Positions 16,849-25,527 are shown, counted from the stretch's first letter. The stretch is DNA of 48,985 nt from an uncultured Brevinema sp. (GCA_947036575.1 CAMQSH010000002.1:1-48985); one strand, 5' to 3'. Numbers and translations are program-made. Notes: generated by a model not told the origin, from the sequence alone.

Positions 16849-17735
16849 AAAAAACAACAAAAAATATCTTGATCGTTTCTGGGCTTTCATTTGTTTTGGG
16901 TAGTATTATTTGTACTATTACTCTATTTTCTATTAATTTTGACCTTACAAAACTATCAGGAATGGGAGCTACTTATGTTGAGCACAAACTTTCTGTTTCG
17001 GATAATATATCTATTGCTAATGATATTTCACCTTATTTGTGTATTGGAGAATCTCCCGACGATAAGGTGTACATCTCTTACTATGATAATCATCGTTTTA
17101 AGTATGAGATTAAACAAAATTCAGAAAAACTTTTATTAGAGCAAGTGATACTTAACAATCAAGATAGACAAATGTCCTTTTTTGAAAAATTACAATTCGG
17201 GATTTTTTCGTGGGGTTTGGGAGTAGTAGTCCTTATTCCTTCTCAATTTGGAGGAACACTCACTGCCAATATTTCAAGTGCTACCATAAGATTTGAAAAC
17301 ATTTCTATAGATAATATGGATTTAAAAATCCATGCTACTGCTGGAATTCTAAGATTTGAAAATATTTCTGTGGATAATATAGATCTACAAGCTAGTACGG
17401 CATTTACAAGATTTGAAAATGTTTCTGCAAACAATATTGATATACTAACCAGTACGGCAATTTCAACATTTAACGATCTTTCTGCAAAGAGTATTGCTTT
17501 AGAATCCTCATCAGGAAAGATTGAATTTAGTAACTTAGATGCTCAAAATATTGACCTTAATTTGAATGGTGGACGTCTGAGTGGTACTATTTTAGGAAAT
17601 AAAAATGATTTTACCATCGTTAATACTTCCCGAAAACACCTCAAGAATATCCCTGAGTCTGGTGGACAAGGAAGCAAAACATTGAACTTAGCTATAAGTT
17701 CTGGTGGTGATGCTAGGATTAGCTTTACAGAATAA
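16845..17735 (+). CDS. DUF4097 repeat protein, membrane-anchored
   Basis: A 296-residue protein. It has an N-terminal hydrophobic helix (about 8-30, uncleaved anchor or signal), a beta-rich region, and a series of short beta-helix-like repeats around 140-240. In these, ISSATIRFENISIDNMDLKI-type units recur every 17-20 residues (RFENISIDN, RFENISVDN, RFENVSANN, TFNDLSAKS, EFSNLDAQN). Such right-handed beta-solenoids are the DUF4097/adhesin-like fold. It forms a translationally coupled trio with PadR and HAAS. The C-terminal domain would face outside the cytoplasmic membrane. Confidence 0.85.
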   Translation: MKKTTKNILIVSGLSFVLGSIICTITLFSINFDLTKLSGMGATYVEHKLSVSDNISIANDISPYLCIGESPDDKVYISYYDNHRFKYEIKQNSEKLLLEQVILNNQDRQMSFFEKLQFGIFSWGLGVVVLIPSQFGGTLTANISSATIRFENISIDNMDLKIHATAGILRFENISVDNIDLQASTAFTRFENVSANNIDILTSTAISTFNDLSAKSIALESSSGKIEFSNLDAQNIDLNLNGGRLSGTILGNKNDFTIVNTSRKHLKNIPESGGQGSKTLNLAISSGGDARISFTE

Positions 17736-17769
17736 AGAGCGTTCGCTCTATTCCAAGAGCATTCGCTCT
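17736..17769 (+). repeat. Tandem pair of small hairpins
   Basis: AGAGCGTTCGCTCT (17736-17749) and AGAGCATTCGCTCT (17756-17769) are near-identical self-complementary 14-mers with a 20-bp period, just after the DUF4097 stop. There is no T-run, so they are more likely an RNA-processing or partial attenuation site, or a DNA site, than a full terminator. Confidence 0.55.
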
Positions 17770-17799
17770 AAAAATCACATATATAGGAGGGGATATATT

Positions 17800-18564
17800 A
17801 TGATTAGAACATTTTATTTAAGTACTTTATTTTTATTGTTGCTTACTCCAATTTTCAGTCAAAACAGACAAGAATTAGAAACAAATCTCACAAAGGCACA
17901 CAGTGGAGAGAGTGTTTATACTCTGGAACAACTTATCACCATGTATGATAATATAGCCACAGATGATTATATTATCTTGGCATTATGGGGTAGAATTTCT
18001 ATAAATATATTGAATTTGTATATCACAGAATCATCAGAATCTATAGATACTTTACACGACTTGATAAAAAAAGCCTATAAGCATAGCAAAAAAATATCGT
18101 TTTCTAAAGCATCTTCGGAAGAGCTGTATCATCTAGGATTATTAGCCTATGAACTATCCAACTATACAATGGTTACCAGAACGGTACTAAAGATTGAGAA
18201 ACCTATTAAAACAAGTTGGTTTGATACTTTCTTGCAATTTAAAGATTTTTTTAATGCTGTCGTTCAAAAAGATAAGGCTTATGTAGTAGAGGCAGAAGTC
18301 TTGCTAGCAACATCTTTTGGATATCCGTCTTCAGCGATAACTAGCAATTGGAATTCTTATGTTCTGAGTAAAACAGAGGAAAGTATTCTTCAAAATCTTG
18401 ATCCTTATCTTCAATTTAGAGGATTACTTGCTCGTGCTCAGGTACTTCTCAAACAAGGCGTAGAAGTGAATGGGCTAGAAACCCTAACAAAAGCTATTGC
18501 TATTTTCCCCGATGGTTTTGTTAGTATGGAAGCACAAATGATAGAACAACAGTATGTGGATTAG
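17800..18564 (+). CDS. Unknown exported helical protein
   Basis: A 254-residue protein when started at ATG 17800, which follows a perfect Shine-Dalgarno (AGGAGGGG). An upstream in-frame extension has no such site. A signal peptide is clear: charged start, LSTLFLLLLTPIFS, then Q. The mature part is all-helical with Ala/Leu-rich helical pairs near the C-terminus (RGLLARAQVLLKQGVEVNGLETLTKAIAIFPDG), like degenerate TPR repeats. Function unknown. It probably works in the periplasm with the barrel encoded 10 nt downstream. Confidence 0.75.
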   Translation: MIRTFYLSTLFLLLLTPIFSQNRQELETNLTKAHSGESVYTLEQLITMYDNIATDDYIILALWGRISINILNLYITESSESIDTLHDLIKKAYKHSKKISFSKASSEELYHLGLLAYELSNYTMVTRTVLKIEKPIKTSWFDTFLQFKDFFNAVVQKDKAYVVEAEVLLATSFGYPSSAITSNWNSYVLSKTEESILQNLDPYLQFRGLLARAQVLLKQGVEVNGLETLTKAIAIFPDGFVSMEAQMIEQQYVD

Positions 18565-18574
18565 GGGGAATACA

Positions 18575-19609
18575 ATGAAAAAACTATTTATTATTTTACT
18601 ATTTTTAGTATCAATGAATTCTTCATTATTTTCTCAAGATTTTAATGTAAATCCCCATAGATACTATCAATCTTCTTTTTATTATGGACCTCCCTTTTTC
18701 TATGAAGGAGGATACGGTTACCAGAAAAGAAATTTTCAATTAGTACTCCCTTATATAGGAGCGATGATGAATCCTATGTCTGGTATTGATATATATGGAG
18801 GATTTAAGTTATTATATAAAACTTTCAAATTTGAAGCTAAGGTAAAACATGAAGTATTTCATTTTGGAGATTCTTTTGGAGCTAGTTACGCTGATAGTAC
18901 TTCAACAGTAGGAGTTTTTGTGTTAGGGTATGCCTTTGATGCTATCTATATCAGCTCTACTACGATAGTGGGAAGTTCCCCCTTTACCAATGTTATCAAT
19001 CAACAAAAGAGTCTAGAAAAAGGATTAGTGATCAAACAAAATCTACAAGTAAGAGGATCTGTTTATAATAATTCTATTACTCAGATAAGTTCAGAAAACT
19101 TTCTAAAGTTTATGTTTATTCCTCATAAAAATGTGGCTACATTTTCTATAGAAACTTATCTTCCTATGATTTTTAGACAAGGATATGGTTGGTTTGAAAT
19201 AGGTATTATGCCTAGTATAGAATATAAAGATTACATTACTAGAGGCGATAGAGATTTTTCTTTTGAAACGAGCCCAAAAGCTTATGATACGAAAATGGCT
19301 TTGGGTAATAGTTCCTCAATTCCTAATTATCAATTTTCAGCCGCATTGGATATAGATCTGCGTTTTTATCTCAAATTCCTTCAAAATATTTCTGCTGGTT
19401 TATCTCGTCTATATATTAATTTTAATGTTGTTACAGGCTATGGAAAAGAATTTGATCAATCACTAAATCAAGGGGAATTTTATTATCTCTATGGAGGCGG
19501 TATCGGTTATAATATCTTTGATGGTGCTGCTATGTCCCTTAATGTACACGCAGATAACAATGGGGAATTGTTCTTGAGCTTTATCAGTTCTATTTTAATC
19601 AGCCCTTAA
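18575..19609 (+). CDS. Predicted outer-membrane beta-barrel protein
   Basis: A 344-residue protein starting at ATG 18575 after AGGGGG; the longer in-frame start at 18554 lies inside the previous gene. It has a signal peptide (KKLFIILLFLVSMNSSLFS) and is then rich in alternating hydrophobic and polar strands with many aromatic girdle residues and Gly. Examples are IDIYGGFKLLYKTFKFEAKVKHE, STVGVFVLGYAFDAIYI and FYYLYGGGIGYNIFDGAAMSLNVHAD. No domain is recognised. A Tyr/Pro/Phe-rich N-terminal segment precedes the barrel. It is probably an outer-membrane protein acting with the periplasmic genes around it. Confidence 0.7.
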   Translation: MKKLFIILLFLVSMNSSLFSQDFNVNPHRYYQSSFYYGPPFFYEGGYGYQKRNFQLVLPYIGAMMNPMSGIDIYGGFKLLYKTFKFEAKVKHEVFHFGDSFGASYADSTSTVGVFVLGYAFDAIYISSTTIVGSSPFTNVINQQKSLEKGLVIKQNLQVRGSVYNNSITQISSENFLKFMFIPHKNVATFSIETYLPMIFRQGYGWFEIGIMPSIEYKDYITRGDRDFSFETSPKAYDTKMALGNSSSIPNYQFSAALDIDLRFYLKFLQNISAGLSRLYINFNVVTGYGKEFDQSLNQGEFYYLYGGGIGYNIFDGAAMSLNVHADNNGELFLSFISSILISP

Positions 19610-19712
19610 TATAAAATAAAAACCTCTCGACTCTCCAGCTAGAGGAACTTATATAATAAGCTAACAAACTATAAATTTATTATATGAAAATCATAAAATC
19701 AAGGAGTATATT

Positions 19713-20462
19713 ATGAAATATACGATACTAATGATAAGTCTTTTTATAAGCACTTTGTCCTATGGACAAAAACAAGAACTACATAATATCGATAAGGTAT
19801 ATTATTCTAATACTAACGACTATGCTAGTTATGAGGAATTTTTATCAACTTTGTCTAATGTTATTAAAACAGCAGAAAATAATGTTAGCACTCAAGAAGA
19901 AAAATATGTAATCGAAGCTATGAGTTTGTTTTTATTGGATAATCTTTTAAGCTCAAAAAAAGATAAAAAGAAAAATGTAAAACTTTTTAAAGCTCTTTAT
20001 ACAAAAATGAATGATTACGCCAATGAGATAGGAAGAGACAAATTATCTGCAGAATATCTTACAATATTAGCTGTGATTGTTCCTCGTTTTATGGCTAAAG
20101 AACCTGTTATCACCTTAATGAAGTTAAACAAGCAAGGCGACAAAGACTATGAATTGGCTCTGAAAAAAGATAACAAATATTTCTTTGCTTATATCTCTTT
20201 TGGTCAACGCTATATGTTCGCTCCAAAAATTGGAGGAGGTAGTCTCAGTAAGGCTCTCAAATACTATAATGATGCAGAAAAAGTGGCTGTTTATCCTTAT
20301 GAAAAATATCAAGTCTATGCTTGGCGTTCTCAAGTATACTTCAAAGAAAAGAACTTTGAAAAAAGTGAAGAAGAACTCAAAAAAGCAGAAGATATTTTGC
20401 CTGCTGGGGGACTACATAATATGCTAAAAGAGTTGAACAAAAAAGGTAAAACAATGAGTTAA
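19713..20462 (+). CDS. Exported TPR-like protein
   Basis: A 249-residue protein with a signal peptide ending SYGQ. The mature protein is helical, with TPR-like pairs in the C-terminal half: GSLSKALKYYNDAEKVAVYPYEKYQVYAWRSQVYFKEKNFEKSEEELKKAEDILP. The central AYISFGQRYMFAPKIGGG element resembles those in periplasmic TPR proteins that accompany spirochaete transporters such as TatT, but I cannot assign it to that family. It sits 103 nt after the barrel gene and 35 nt before the ABC ATPase. It may act as a periplasmic adaptor of the exporter. Confidence 0.7.
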   Translation: MKYTILMISLFISTLSYGQKQELHNIDKVYYSNTNDYASYEEFLSTLSNVIKTAENNVSTQEEKYVIEAMSLFLLDNLLSSKKDKKKNVKLFKALYTKMNDYANEIGRDKLSAEYLTILAVIVPRFMAKEPVITLMKLNKQGDKDYELALKKDNKYFFAYISFGQRYMFAPKIGGGSLSKALKYYNDAEKVAVYPYEKYQVYAWRSQVYFKEKNFEKSEEELKKAEDILPAGGLHNMLKELNKKGKTMS

Positions 20463-20497
20463 ATAGTTAATATATATTGAATAAAAAAGGAGAATAT

Positions 20498-21163
20498 ATG
20501 TTACTAGTAGAAAATATTACAAAGATCTATCCTAAAGGTCAGATCAAAGCAAATAATGATATTTCTTTTTCTTTAGAGACTGGGCAAATGGTTTGGATTT
20601 CAGGTGCTACAGGATCAGGAAAAACAACTTTGTTAAATGTCTTGGCAGCTATTGATGATGCTAATTCTGGCAATGTGATCTGGGATGACAAAAATATTAC
20701 AATGATGAATAATACAGAAAAAGCAGATTTTCGTTTGCATAAAATGGGATTAGTTTTTCAAGCTCTTGAACTTATTAAAGCTCAAGATGCTTTTAATAAT
20801 GTAGCTTTGCCTCTTCGTTTTGCACAAGTACCAGAAGCTCAAGTAAAAATAGCAGTTGAAGAGATTTTTAATTATTTGGAGATAGAGTTTTTAATAAAAA
20901 AATTCCCTCAAGAGATGTCTGGAGGACAGCAACAGCGTGTAGCTCTGGCTAGGTCTTTAGTTCATAAACCACATTTTATTCTAGGGGACGAAATCTCCTC
21001 TGCTTTGGATAGTCATACGGCTCATTTTATCTACGAGAAAATTCGGAAATATGTTAAAGATACCTCTTCTTTAGCTCTACTTATTTCGCACGATCCTACT
21101 ATAGGAGATTATGTGGATAAACGTTTTAATATGATAGATGGGATTTTGGAGGAAGTAAAATGA
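20498..21163 (+). CDS. LolD/MacB-type ABC exporter ATPase
   Basis: A 221-residue ATPase starting at ATG 20498 after AAGGAG; an upstream ATG at 20477 lacks a ribosome-binding site. Walker A is G36-A-T-G-S-G-K-T, the signature is S141-G-G-Q-Q-Q-R, Walker B is H-F-I-L-G-D164-E165, and the switch His is H198. Walker B is followed by ISSALD in place of the usual PTSALD. The type is that of LolD, FtsE and MacB ATPases, which pair with FtsX-fold permeases. It overlaps the permease gene by ATGA. Confidence 0.92.
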   Translation: MLLVENITKIYPKGQIKANNDISFSLETGQMVWISGATGSGKTTLLNVLAAIDDANSGNVIWDDKNITMMNNTEKADFRLHKMGLVFQALELIKAQDAFNNVALPLRFAQVPEAQVKIAVEEIFNYLEIEFLIKKFPQEMSGGQQQRVALARSLVHKPHFILGDEISSALDSHTAHFIYEKIRKYVKDTSSLALLISHDPTIGDYVDKRFNMIDGILEEVK

Positions 21164-22365
21164 AAATAAGAGAATGGCTTTTAGCCTGGGATAACTTACG
21201 ATTCAACAAATCCCAAACCATAATGTCTATATTTATCATAGCATTAGCAATAGTTTCTATACTACTATTTAGAGGTTATGTTAACTTTGCTAGTGAGGGA
21301 ATGAGAATGGGTTATGTCTCCCAAACAGGTGCATTACAAATTGCTCATAAAGATTTTTGGGCTATAGATTCAGAAATAAAACCCAATTTAAAAACAGATG
21401 ATTATACTTTGTTAGCGAATGTGCTTGATAATACTTATGGTATTGATAACTATCAACAAATCATTGGCATAACAGGAATGATAGGAACAGCACAACGAAG
21501 TAGATTTTTTGCAGGTGATGCTTTTGAAGAAATTTCTGATTCTACTTATCAAATGATAGATCTTGGAAGTGATGATTCTGAATTAAACGAAAATGGTATT
21601 GTAATTGGGGTAGGATTAGCAGATTATCTCAACGTTAATATCAATGATTATGTTTCTATTCTTGGACATGGGAATCAAGGAATTGCTTTTTCTTCTTTAC
21701 CTATTGCTGGTACTATCGATATAGGATATAGAGATGCTAATATGATGTTTTCTTTTATGACTTTACAAACTGCTAGGAATTTTTATGGAATGACAGATGA
21801 GTTTGATCGTTTAAGAGTAGATATTGTTGATATAGAATCTTTAGAAGAAGTAAAAGATATTATCAATAATGAGTTGGAAGGAACTGACTTAGAAATAAGA
21901 GATTGGTTACAACTCAATCCTATGTATACAGATGTTAAAAATATGAATGAAGCAGCATCTTTTTGGTCTACTTTAATGCTGGCTATTTTTATTCTTGCTG
22001 CAATTTCTCAAATGCTACAAATGAACTATTATCAAAGAATGGGAGAGCTTGGTACCCTTAGAGCGATAGGACTAACTCCCAAAAATGTGTTTTTACTTCT
22101 TCTTAGAGAAACCACTTTAATGGCTACTCTGGGAGTAGTTTTTGGATTACTAATTACCTATACACTTTCTTTTGCAATGGATTTTTTTGGGGCAACATTT
22201 ACCCCTCCTATGACAGATACTGCTTATCCTCTTCAGATGATTTTTTATCTTTCTGATATTATTTTTGTTTCTCTAAGTGTCATTGCTGTTGTCATTTGTT
22301 CAGGAATATATCCTGCCTATAAAGCCGTATCTAAGCCTGTTGTGGAGGTAATGAAACATGTATAA
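21160..22365 (+). CDS. FtsX/LolCE-type ABC exporter permease
   Basis: A 401-residue inner-membrane protein. It has one N-terminal helix (about 20-40), a large periplasmic MacB-PCD domain (about 45-260) and three C-terminal helices (about 265-290, 320-345, 365-390) with the FtsX block MGELGTLRAIGLTPKNVFLLLLRETTLMATLGVVFGLL. This is the type VII (mechanotransmission) ABC fold used by LolCE and MacB to extract lipoproteins or drive periplasmic partners. A single permease gene is present, so it probably works as a homodimer. It overlaps the LolA-like gene by 8 nt. Confidence 0.92.
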   Translation: MKIREWLLAWDNLRFNKSQTIMSIFIIALAIVSILLFRGYVNFASEGMRMGYVSQTGALQIAHKDFWAIDSEIKPNLKTDDYTLLANVLDNTYGIDNYQQIIGITGMIGTAQRSRFFAGDAFEEISDSTYQMIDLGSDDSELNENGIVIGVGLADYLNVNINDYVSILGHGNQGIAFSSLPIAGTIDIGYRDANMMFSFMTLQTARNFYGMTDEFDRLRVDIVDIESLEEVKDIINNELEGTDLEIRDWLQLNPMYTDVKNMNEAASFWSTLMLAIFILAAISQMLQMNYYQRMGELGTLRAIGLTPKNVFLLLLRETTLMATLGVVFGLLITYTLSFAMDFFGATFTPPMTDTAYPLQMIFYLSDIIFVSLSVIAVVICSGIYPAYKAVSKPVVEVMKHV

Positions 22366-23104
22366 AATATTACTATTATTAATGATTTCCATGCTCAGTC
22401 ATGGCATGCTCAATCATGGTCAATCATCAGAGATCAAAACAAATCCTATTTTAACAGAATTTGTACGACAGCATGAATTTTTTAAGAAAGATCCTAAAGC
22501 TACTTATGAACAAAAAAGTCTTTTTACTGCGATAGTAACAACTACAGATCCAACAAAAAAAAATATCTCTAATGATAGCACCTTAATTTTATCAAAGGAT
22601 TCTGGCGCTGTTTATATAATACAAAACAAAAAACCGATGATTTTCCTAAAAAATCCTCTAGGTTCGTGGTTAGCTCAAGAAAATTCTCCTGTTCCTCTAA
22701 AAATATCAGGAGGCTATACGATGTTTGGGATTATGAATGTTGATGATGTTTTAGGAATTGATTATTATAATTTATATGATATTATAGAAACTAATGCTAA
22801 ATCTGTTTCCTTACAAACTAAAGAAAATAATGTTACTTACCCTTATGTTACCATTACCAAAGAAGCTCAAAACAAATTTTTTGGAATCTTTATGGATAGA
22901 AATAAAGTGCCTATCAAATCTGGGGTTTTTGAATTAGGGACAATTAATAATATTTATACTCTAAAAAAAGCTACTTTTAAAGATCTTATTATGGATACGA
23001 ATAGACAGAGTTCCTTTGAAGTTTTTTCTATTAAGAAATCAAAAATCCCTGCACAGACACTTTTTCCAGAAAGAGTGAAATTAATATTTAATGTTATAAA
23101 ATAG
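22358..23104 (+). CDS. LolA-like periplasmic carrier protein
   Basis: A 248-residue protein with a signal peptide and no lipobox Cys. The mature part starts with a helical stretch, then an extended antiparallel beta-sheet. It has paired strands such as STLILSKDSGAVYIIQNKKPMIFLKNPLGSW, NVTYPYVTITKEAQNKFFGIFMDRNKVPIKSG and KKATFKDLIMDTNRQSSFEVFSI. This is the pattern of the outer-membrane lipoprotein-sorting (LolA-like) superfamily, including the spirochaetal TP0789-type branch. It lies downstream of the Lol-like ABC genes, so it is inferred to accept a lipid or lipoprotein and carry it across the periplasm. Fold assignment is by pattern only. Confidence 0.65.
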   Translation: MYKILLLLMISMLSHGMLNHGQSSEIKTNPILTEFVRQHEFFKKDPKATYEQKSLFTAIVTTTDPTKKNISNDSTLILSKDSGAVYIIQNKKPMIFLKNPLGSWLAQENSPVPLKISGGYTMFGIMNVDDVLGIDYYNLYDIIETNAKSVSLQTKENNVTYPYVTITKEAQNKFFGIFMDRNKVPIKSGVFELGTINNIYTLKKATFKDLIMDTNRQSSFEVFSIKKSKIPAQTLFPERVKLIFNVIK

Positions 23105-23127
23105 ATCTAAATAATAGGAATAATAAT

Positions 23128-24186
23128 ATGAAACAGATAATCTTATTTAGTTTATTCTTACTTATTACCTATCCTTTATCTGCAAATACAATAAAATTTG
23201 AAGGGGGGATGGAACACAAATTTAATATTTTGGATTTCTATCCTTCTACTTCTCCCTATATTCCAGACCAAGATCCTATTCTAGCCTATATGGGATTAGT
23301 TTACGGTGGTTTTTCTGCAACTATGTATACTGGATACAATCAATTTACATTAAGCTTACTCCCTAGCTTTACGATTACAAAACCCTTAGATAAGCCAGGC
23401 GAATATGAAGTCCATTTTATGTTTAGAGAAGCGTATTTTAGATTTGATGGCTTAGATGTTTCTCTAGTTGTAGGGAAACGACCTTTAGCATGGGGAGAAG
23501 GGCTTACTAAACAATACTCTTTTTTTGTGAATGAAAGTTTTGCAACAGAGGACAGTCGTTATTACAATGTAGAAGTAATCACTAGGTTGGGGGCTAATCT
23601 TTTATCGATGGGGCTAGCAGTTGATACAGAATCTATTGACTTATTAGAAAAACCTACATGGTATACTCCTTGGATTTATGTACAGTACGATCAAGAAATG
23701 TACACGATACTTTCTTCTCTTACCATGACATGGCATGAAGGTAGTACTTACGATGTAAAAGGGGCTTTGGATTTTCAATATTTTCTCCCAAAAGGATTTC
23801 AACTTTATAGTAGTTTAGCCTATTATATTCTAAAAGAAAGCTCCATAGGACAAGAAGATGAGATACGATTTTTAGCAGGTCTACAACACGAGTATATGCA
23901 CGATAATAATATAATGCTTATCTCTTTTATGGAATATGCTTGGGAAGATCATAAAAATTTATTTGCGATGGGAATGATAGCTTCACTATATCAAGTTTCT
24001 TTACTCTTTGCTTTTAATTATGAAAAAGAGCTTGATCTTGAGGAATCTCCTTCGATTTTAACACGACTAACTTGGACAATGAGCACCAATTTTGAAATGT
24101 ATTTTGAATATTCTCATTACTTCACTCAACAAGAAGATTTTTCTCCAAAAAACACTTATTTTTTGAGTATGTCTACAAGTTTTTAA
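23128..24186 (+). CDS. Predicted outer-membrane beta-barrel, DUF1302-like
   Basis: A 352-residue protein with a signal peptide cleaved after SAN and many amphipathic beta strands. It ends in a strand with terminal Phe (YFLSMSTSF), the usual barrel sorting signal. Strands such as REAYFRFDGLDVSLVVGKRPLAWGEGLTKQYSFFVN recall porin-like proteins of the DUF1302 or alginate-export type. It closes the ABC-LolA-like gene set, 23 nt after the carrier gene, so it could be the outer-membrane partner. A run of seven G follows the stop codon. Confidence 0.72.
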   Translation: MKQIILFSLFLLITYPLSANTIKFEGGMEHKFNILDFYPSTSPYIPDQDPILAYMGLVYGGFSATMYTGYNQFTLSLLPSFTITKPLDKPGEYEVHFMFREAYFRFDGLDVSLVVGKRPLAWGEGLTKQYSFFVNESFATEDSRYYNVEVITRLGANLLSMGLAVDTESIDLLEKPTWYTPWIYVQYDQEMYTILSSLTMTWHEGSTYDVKGALDFQYFLPKGFQLYSSLAYYILKESSIGQEDEIRFLAGLQHEYMHDNNIMLISFMEYAWEDHKNLFAMGMIASLYQVSLLFAFNYEKELDLEESPSILTRLTWTMSTNFEMYFEYSHYFTQQEDFSPKNTYFLSMSTSF

Positions 24187-24235
24187 GAGGGGGGGACTGT
24201 TAGTCGAATAATACGACCTACTCTACCTCAATTTA

Positions 24236-24460
24236 TTATACTACAAATTTTCTCTTGGTAGCAACTTTTAGAGTTTCTTCAGAAATTGTAGCGTTAGGAT
24301 TAGAAGAAGTAATTGTCATACTAGTACGAGGAACAGAGTATTGATTTAGAAATAAATAAATCACCATACCACCGAGAAGTACACCAACAACAAAACTACA
24401 TAAGATCGTTTTTATCTTAGACTCTTTGAAGCATAACGCCGAATCGTCTGTTAATATCTT
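24236..24460 (-). pseudogene. Remnant of a small single-pass membrane protein
   Basis: An open frame of 74 codons with no ATG, GTG or TTG before its hydrophobic helix. It reads KESKIKTILCSFVVGVLLGG, then MVIYLFLNQYSVPRTS and a Ser/Thr/Asn-rich tail. A charged N-terminus followed by one helix and a polar tail is how holin- or spanin-like phage proteins look. It overlaps the end of an amidase-like fragment in another frame, as in phage lysis cassettes. The missing start makes it probably decayed. Confidence 0.35.
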
Positions 24461-24545
24461 CTAAGAGAATATTTCCAGGACAAGATTTTTTATGTACTAA
24501 TAAAGTTGTTACTTGATAAGTTTTGATTATTCTTAATAAGGGTAT
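24417..24545 (-). pseudogene. C-terminal remnant of an amidase-like (endolysin) gene
   Basis: A 42-codon frame ending at TAA 24419-24417 and interrupted upstream by a stop. It contains LVHKKSCPGNILLEDINRRF, resembling the end of amidase_2 / peptidoglycan-recognition domains, where a His and a Cys-Pro-Gly close the active site. Only the last quarter of such a domain would be present. Tentative. Confidence 0.35.
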
Positions 24546-24723
24546 TTAGAGTTAGATTAGGTATTAAGAGAGAGAATAAGTACAATCTAACTCATAATAT
24601 AATATTGGAAATGCATGTATTATAAGAGGTGTTTTACAGAGAATAAATAATCTATTAAGTTAATAATTATAACATGATTGTTATTAAAACGTAAATGAAT
24701 ATAGTGATAAAAATTTTAATATA

Positions 24724-25527
24724 TTATAAAAGAGTTCCATATTTACAAATATGGCTGTGAGGAATACATAGAGGCGTTTTAAAGATAGGGTCATGGATAA
24801 TAGTACTACTAATATTAAAAATATTCTGTATATGTTCTTCTGTAATAACTTCATCCGGAGTACCTTGAACATAGATATTTTTATCAGCAATAGCAATCAA
24901 CATATCAGCATAACGTGCTGCTAAATTCAAATCATGAAGCACCATTACAATGGTGTTTTTTTTCTTTTGATTGAGTAAAAACAATAAATCTAATACTTCT
25001 ATTTGGTGAGCAATATCAAGATAAGTAGTAGGCTCATCAAGTAGAATAAGATCTGTTTCTTGTGCTAAAATCATAGCAATCCAAGCTCTTTGTCTTTGTC
25101 CTCCAGAAAGTTGGTCAATACGTCTATGTTTTAATTCTGTTAAACCAGAACTTTTTAAAGCTTGATCAACTATCTTTTCATCTGCTACAGTCCATTGCTG
25201 AAAAAGAGACTGATGAGGATATCTACCTTGTTTAACTAATTGAAAAATAGTCATTCCTTCAGGAATAGATTGGGATTGGGGTAAAACAGACATCTTTTTG
25301 GCAAGTTCTTTGGTACATGTTTGTACAATATCTTTACCGTCTATAATGATATTTCCTTCACTAGGTTTTAATAAACGTGCAATAGTTCGTAAAATAGTTG
25401 ATTTACCACAGCCATTACTACCAATTAAAATAGTGATTTTTCCTTTTATAATAGAAAGGTCAAGATTTTTAATAATTTCTGTTTTACCATAGGCAATGGA
25501 GAGTTGATTTGTTAAAATAATAGACAT
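24724..25527 (-). CDS. Siderophore ABC importer ATPase (FecE/FhuC type)
   Basis: A 267-residue ATPase of the iron-siderophore/cobalamin importer family. Walker A is GSNGCGKST, the signature LSGGQRQRAWIAMIL, Walker B LILLDEPTTYLD, and the switch is MVLHDLNLAARYAD, which is very typical of FecE/FhuC. The start overlaps the stop codon of the upstream permease gene at 25527. It powers import through the two FecCD-type permeases. It is the last gene of the four-gene minus-strand operon. Confidence 0.94.
   Translation of the reverse strand: MSIILTNQLSIAYGKTEIIKNLDLSIIKGKITILIGSNGCGKSTILRTIARLLKPSEGNIIIDGKDIVQTCTKELAKKMSVLPQSQSIPEGMTIFQLVKQGRYPHQSLFQQWTVADEKIVDQALKSSGLTELKHRRIDQLSGGQRQRAWIAMILAQETDLILLDEPTTYLDIAHQIEVLDLLFLLNQKKKNTIVMVLHDLNLAARYADMLIAIADKNIYVQGTPDEVITEEHIQNIFNISSTIIHDPIFKTPLCIPHSHICKYGTLL

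Larger units (their letters stand above)
24187..24723. other. Non-coding gap with decayed frames
   Basis: Between the barrel gene and the convergent siderophore ABC ATPase gene, 537 bp hold no intact gene. The part 24236-24545 carries two overlapping minus-strand reading frames listed separately. The part 24546-24723 is AT-rich and shows nothing I can name. A G7 tract at 24189-24195 stands out in this AT-rich DNA. Confidence 0.6.

Noticed and set aside
17704..17799. Longer start for the exported helical protein
   Set aside because: The extension overlaps DUF4097 and the tandem hairpins and would mask the signal peptide; ATG 17800 has AGGAGGGG.
19620..19650. Possible terminator between the first barrel and the TPR protein
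   Set aside because: CCTCT/AGAGG is only 5 bp with a loop of about 13 nt and no T-run, so it is too weak to call.
24684..24896. A 70-residue minus-strand frame at the end of the siderophore ATPase gene
   Set aside because: It is an alternate frame of the ATPase C-terminus running into the gap; low-complexity and without a start signal.
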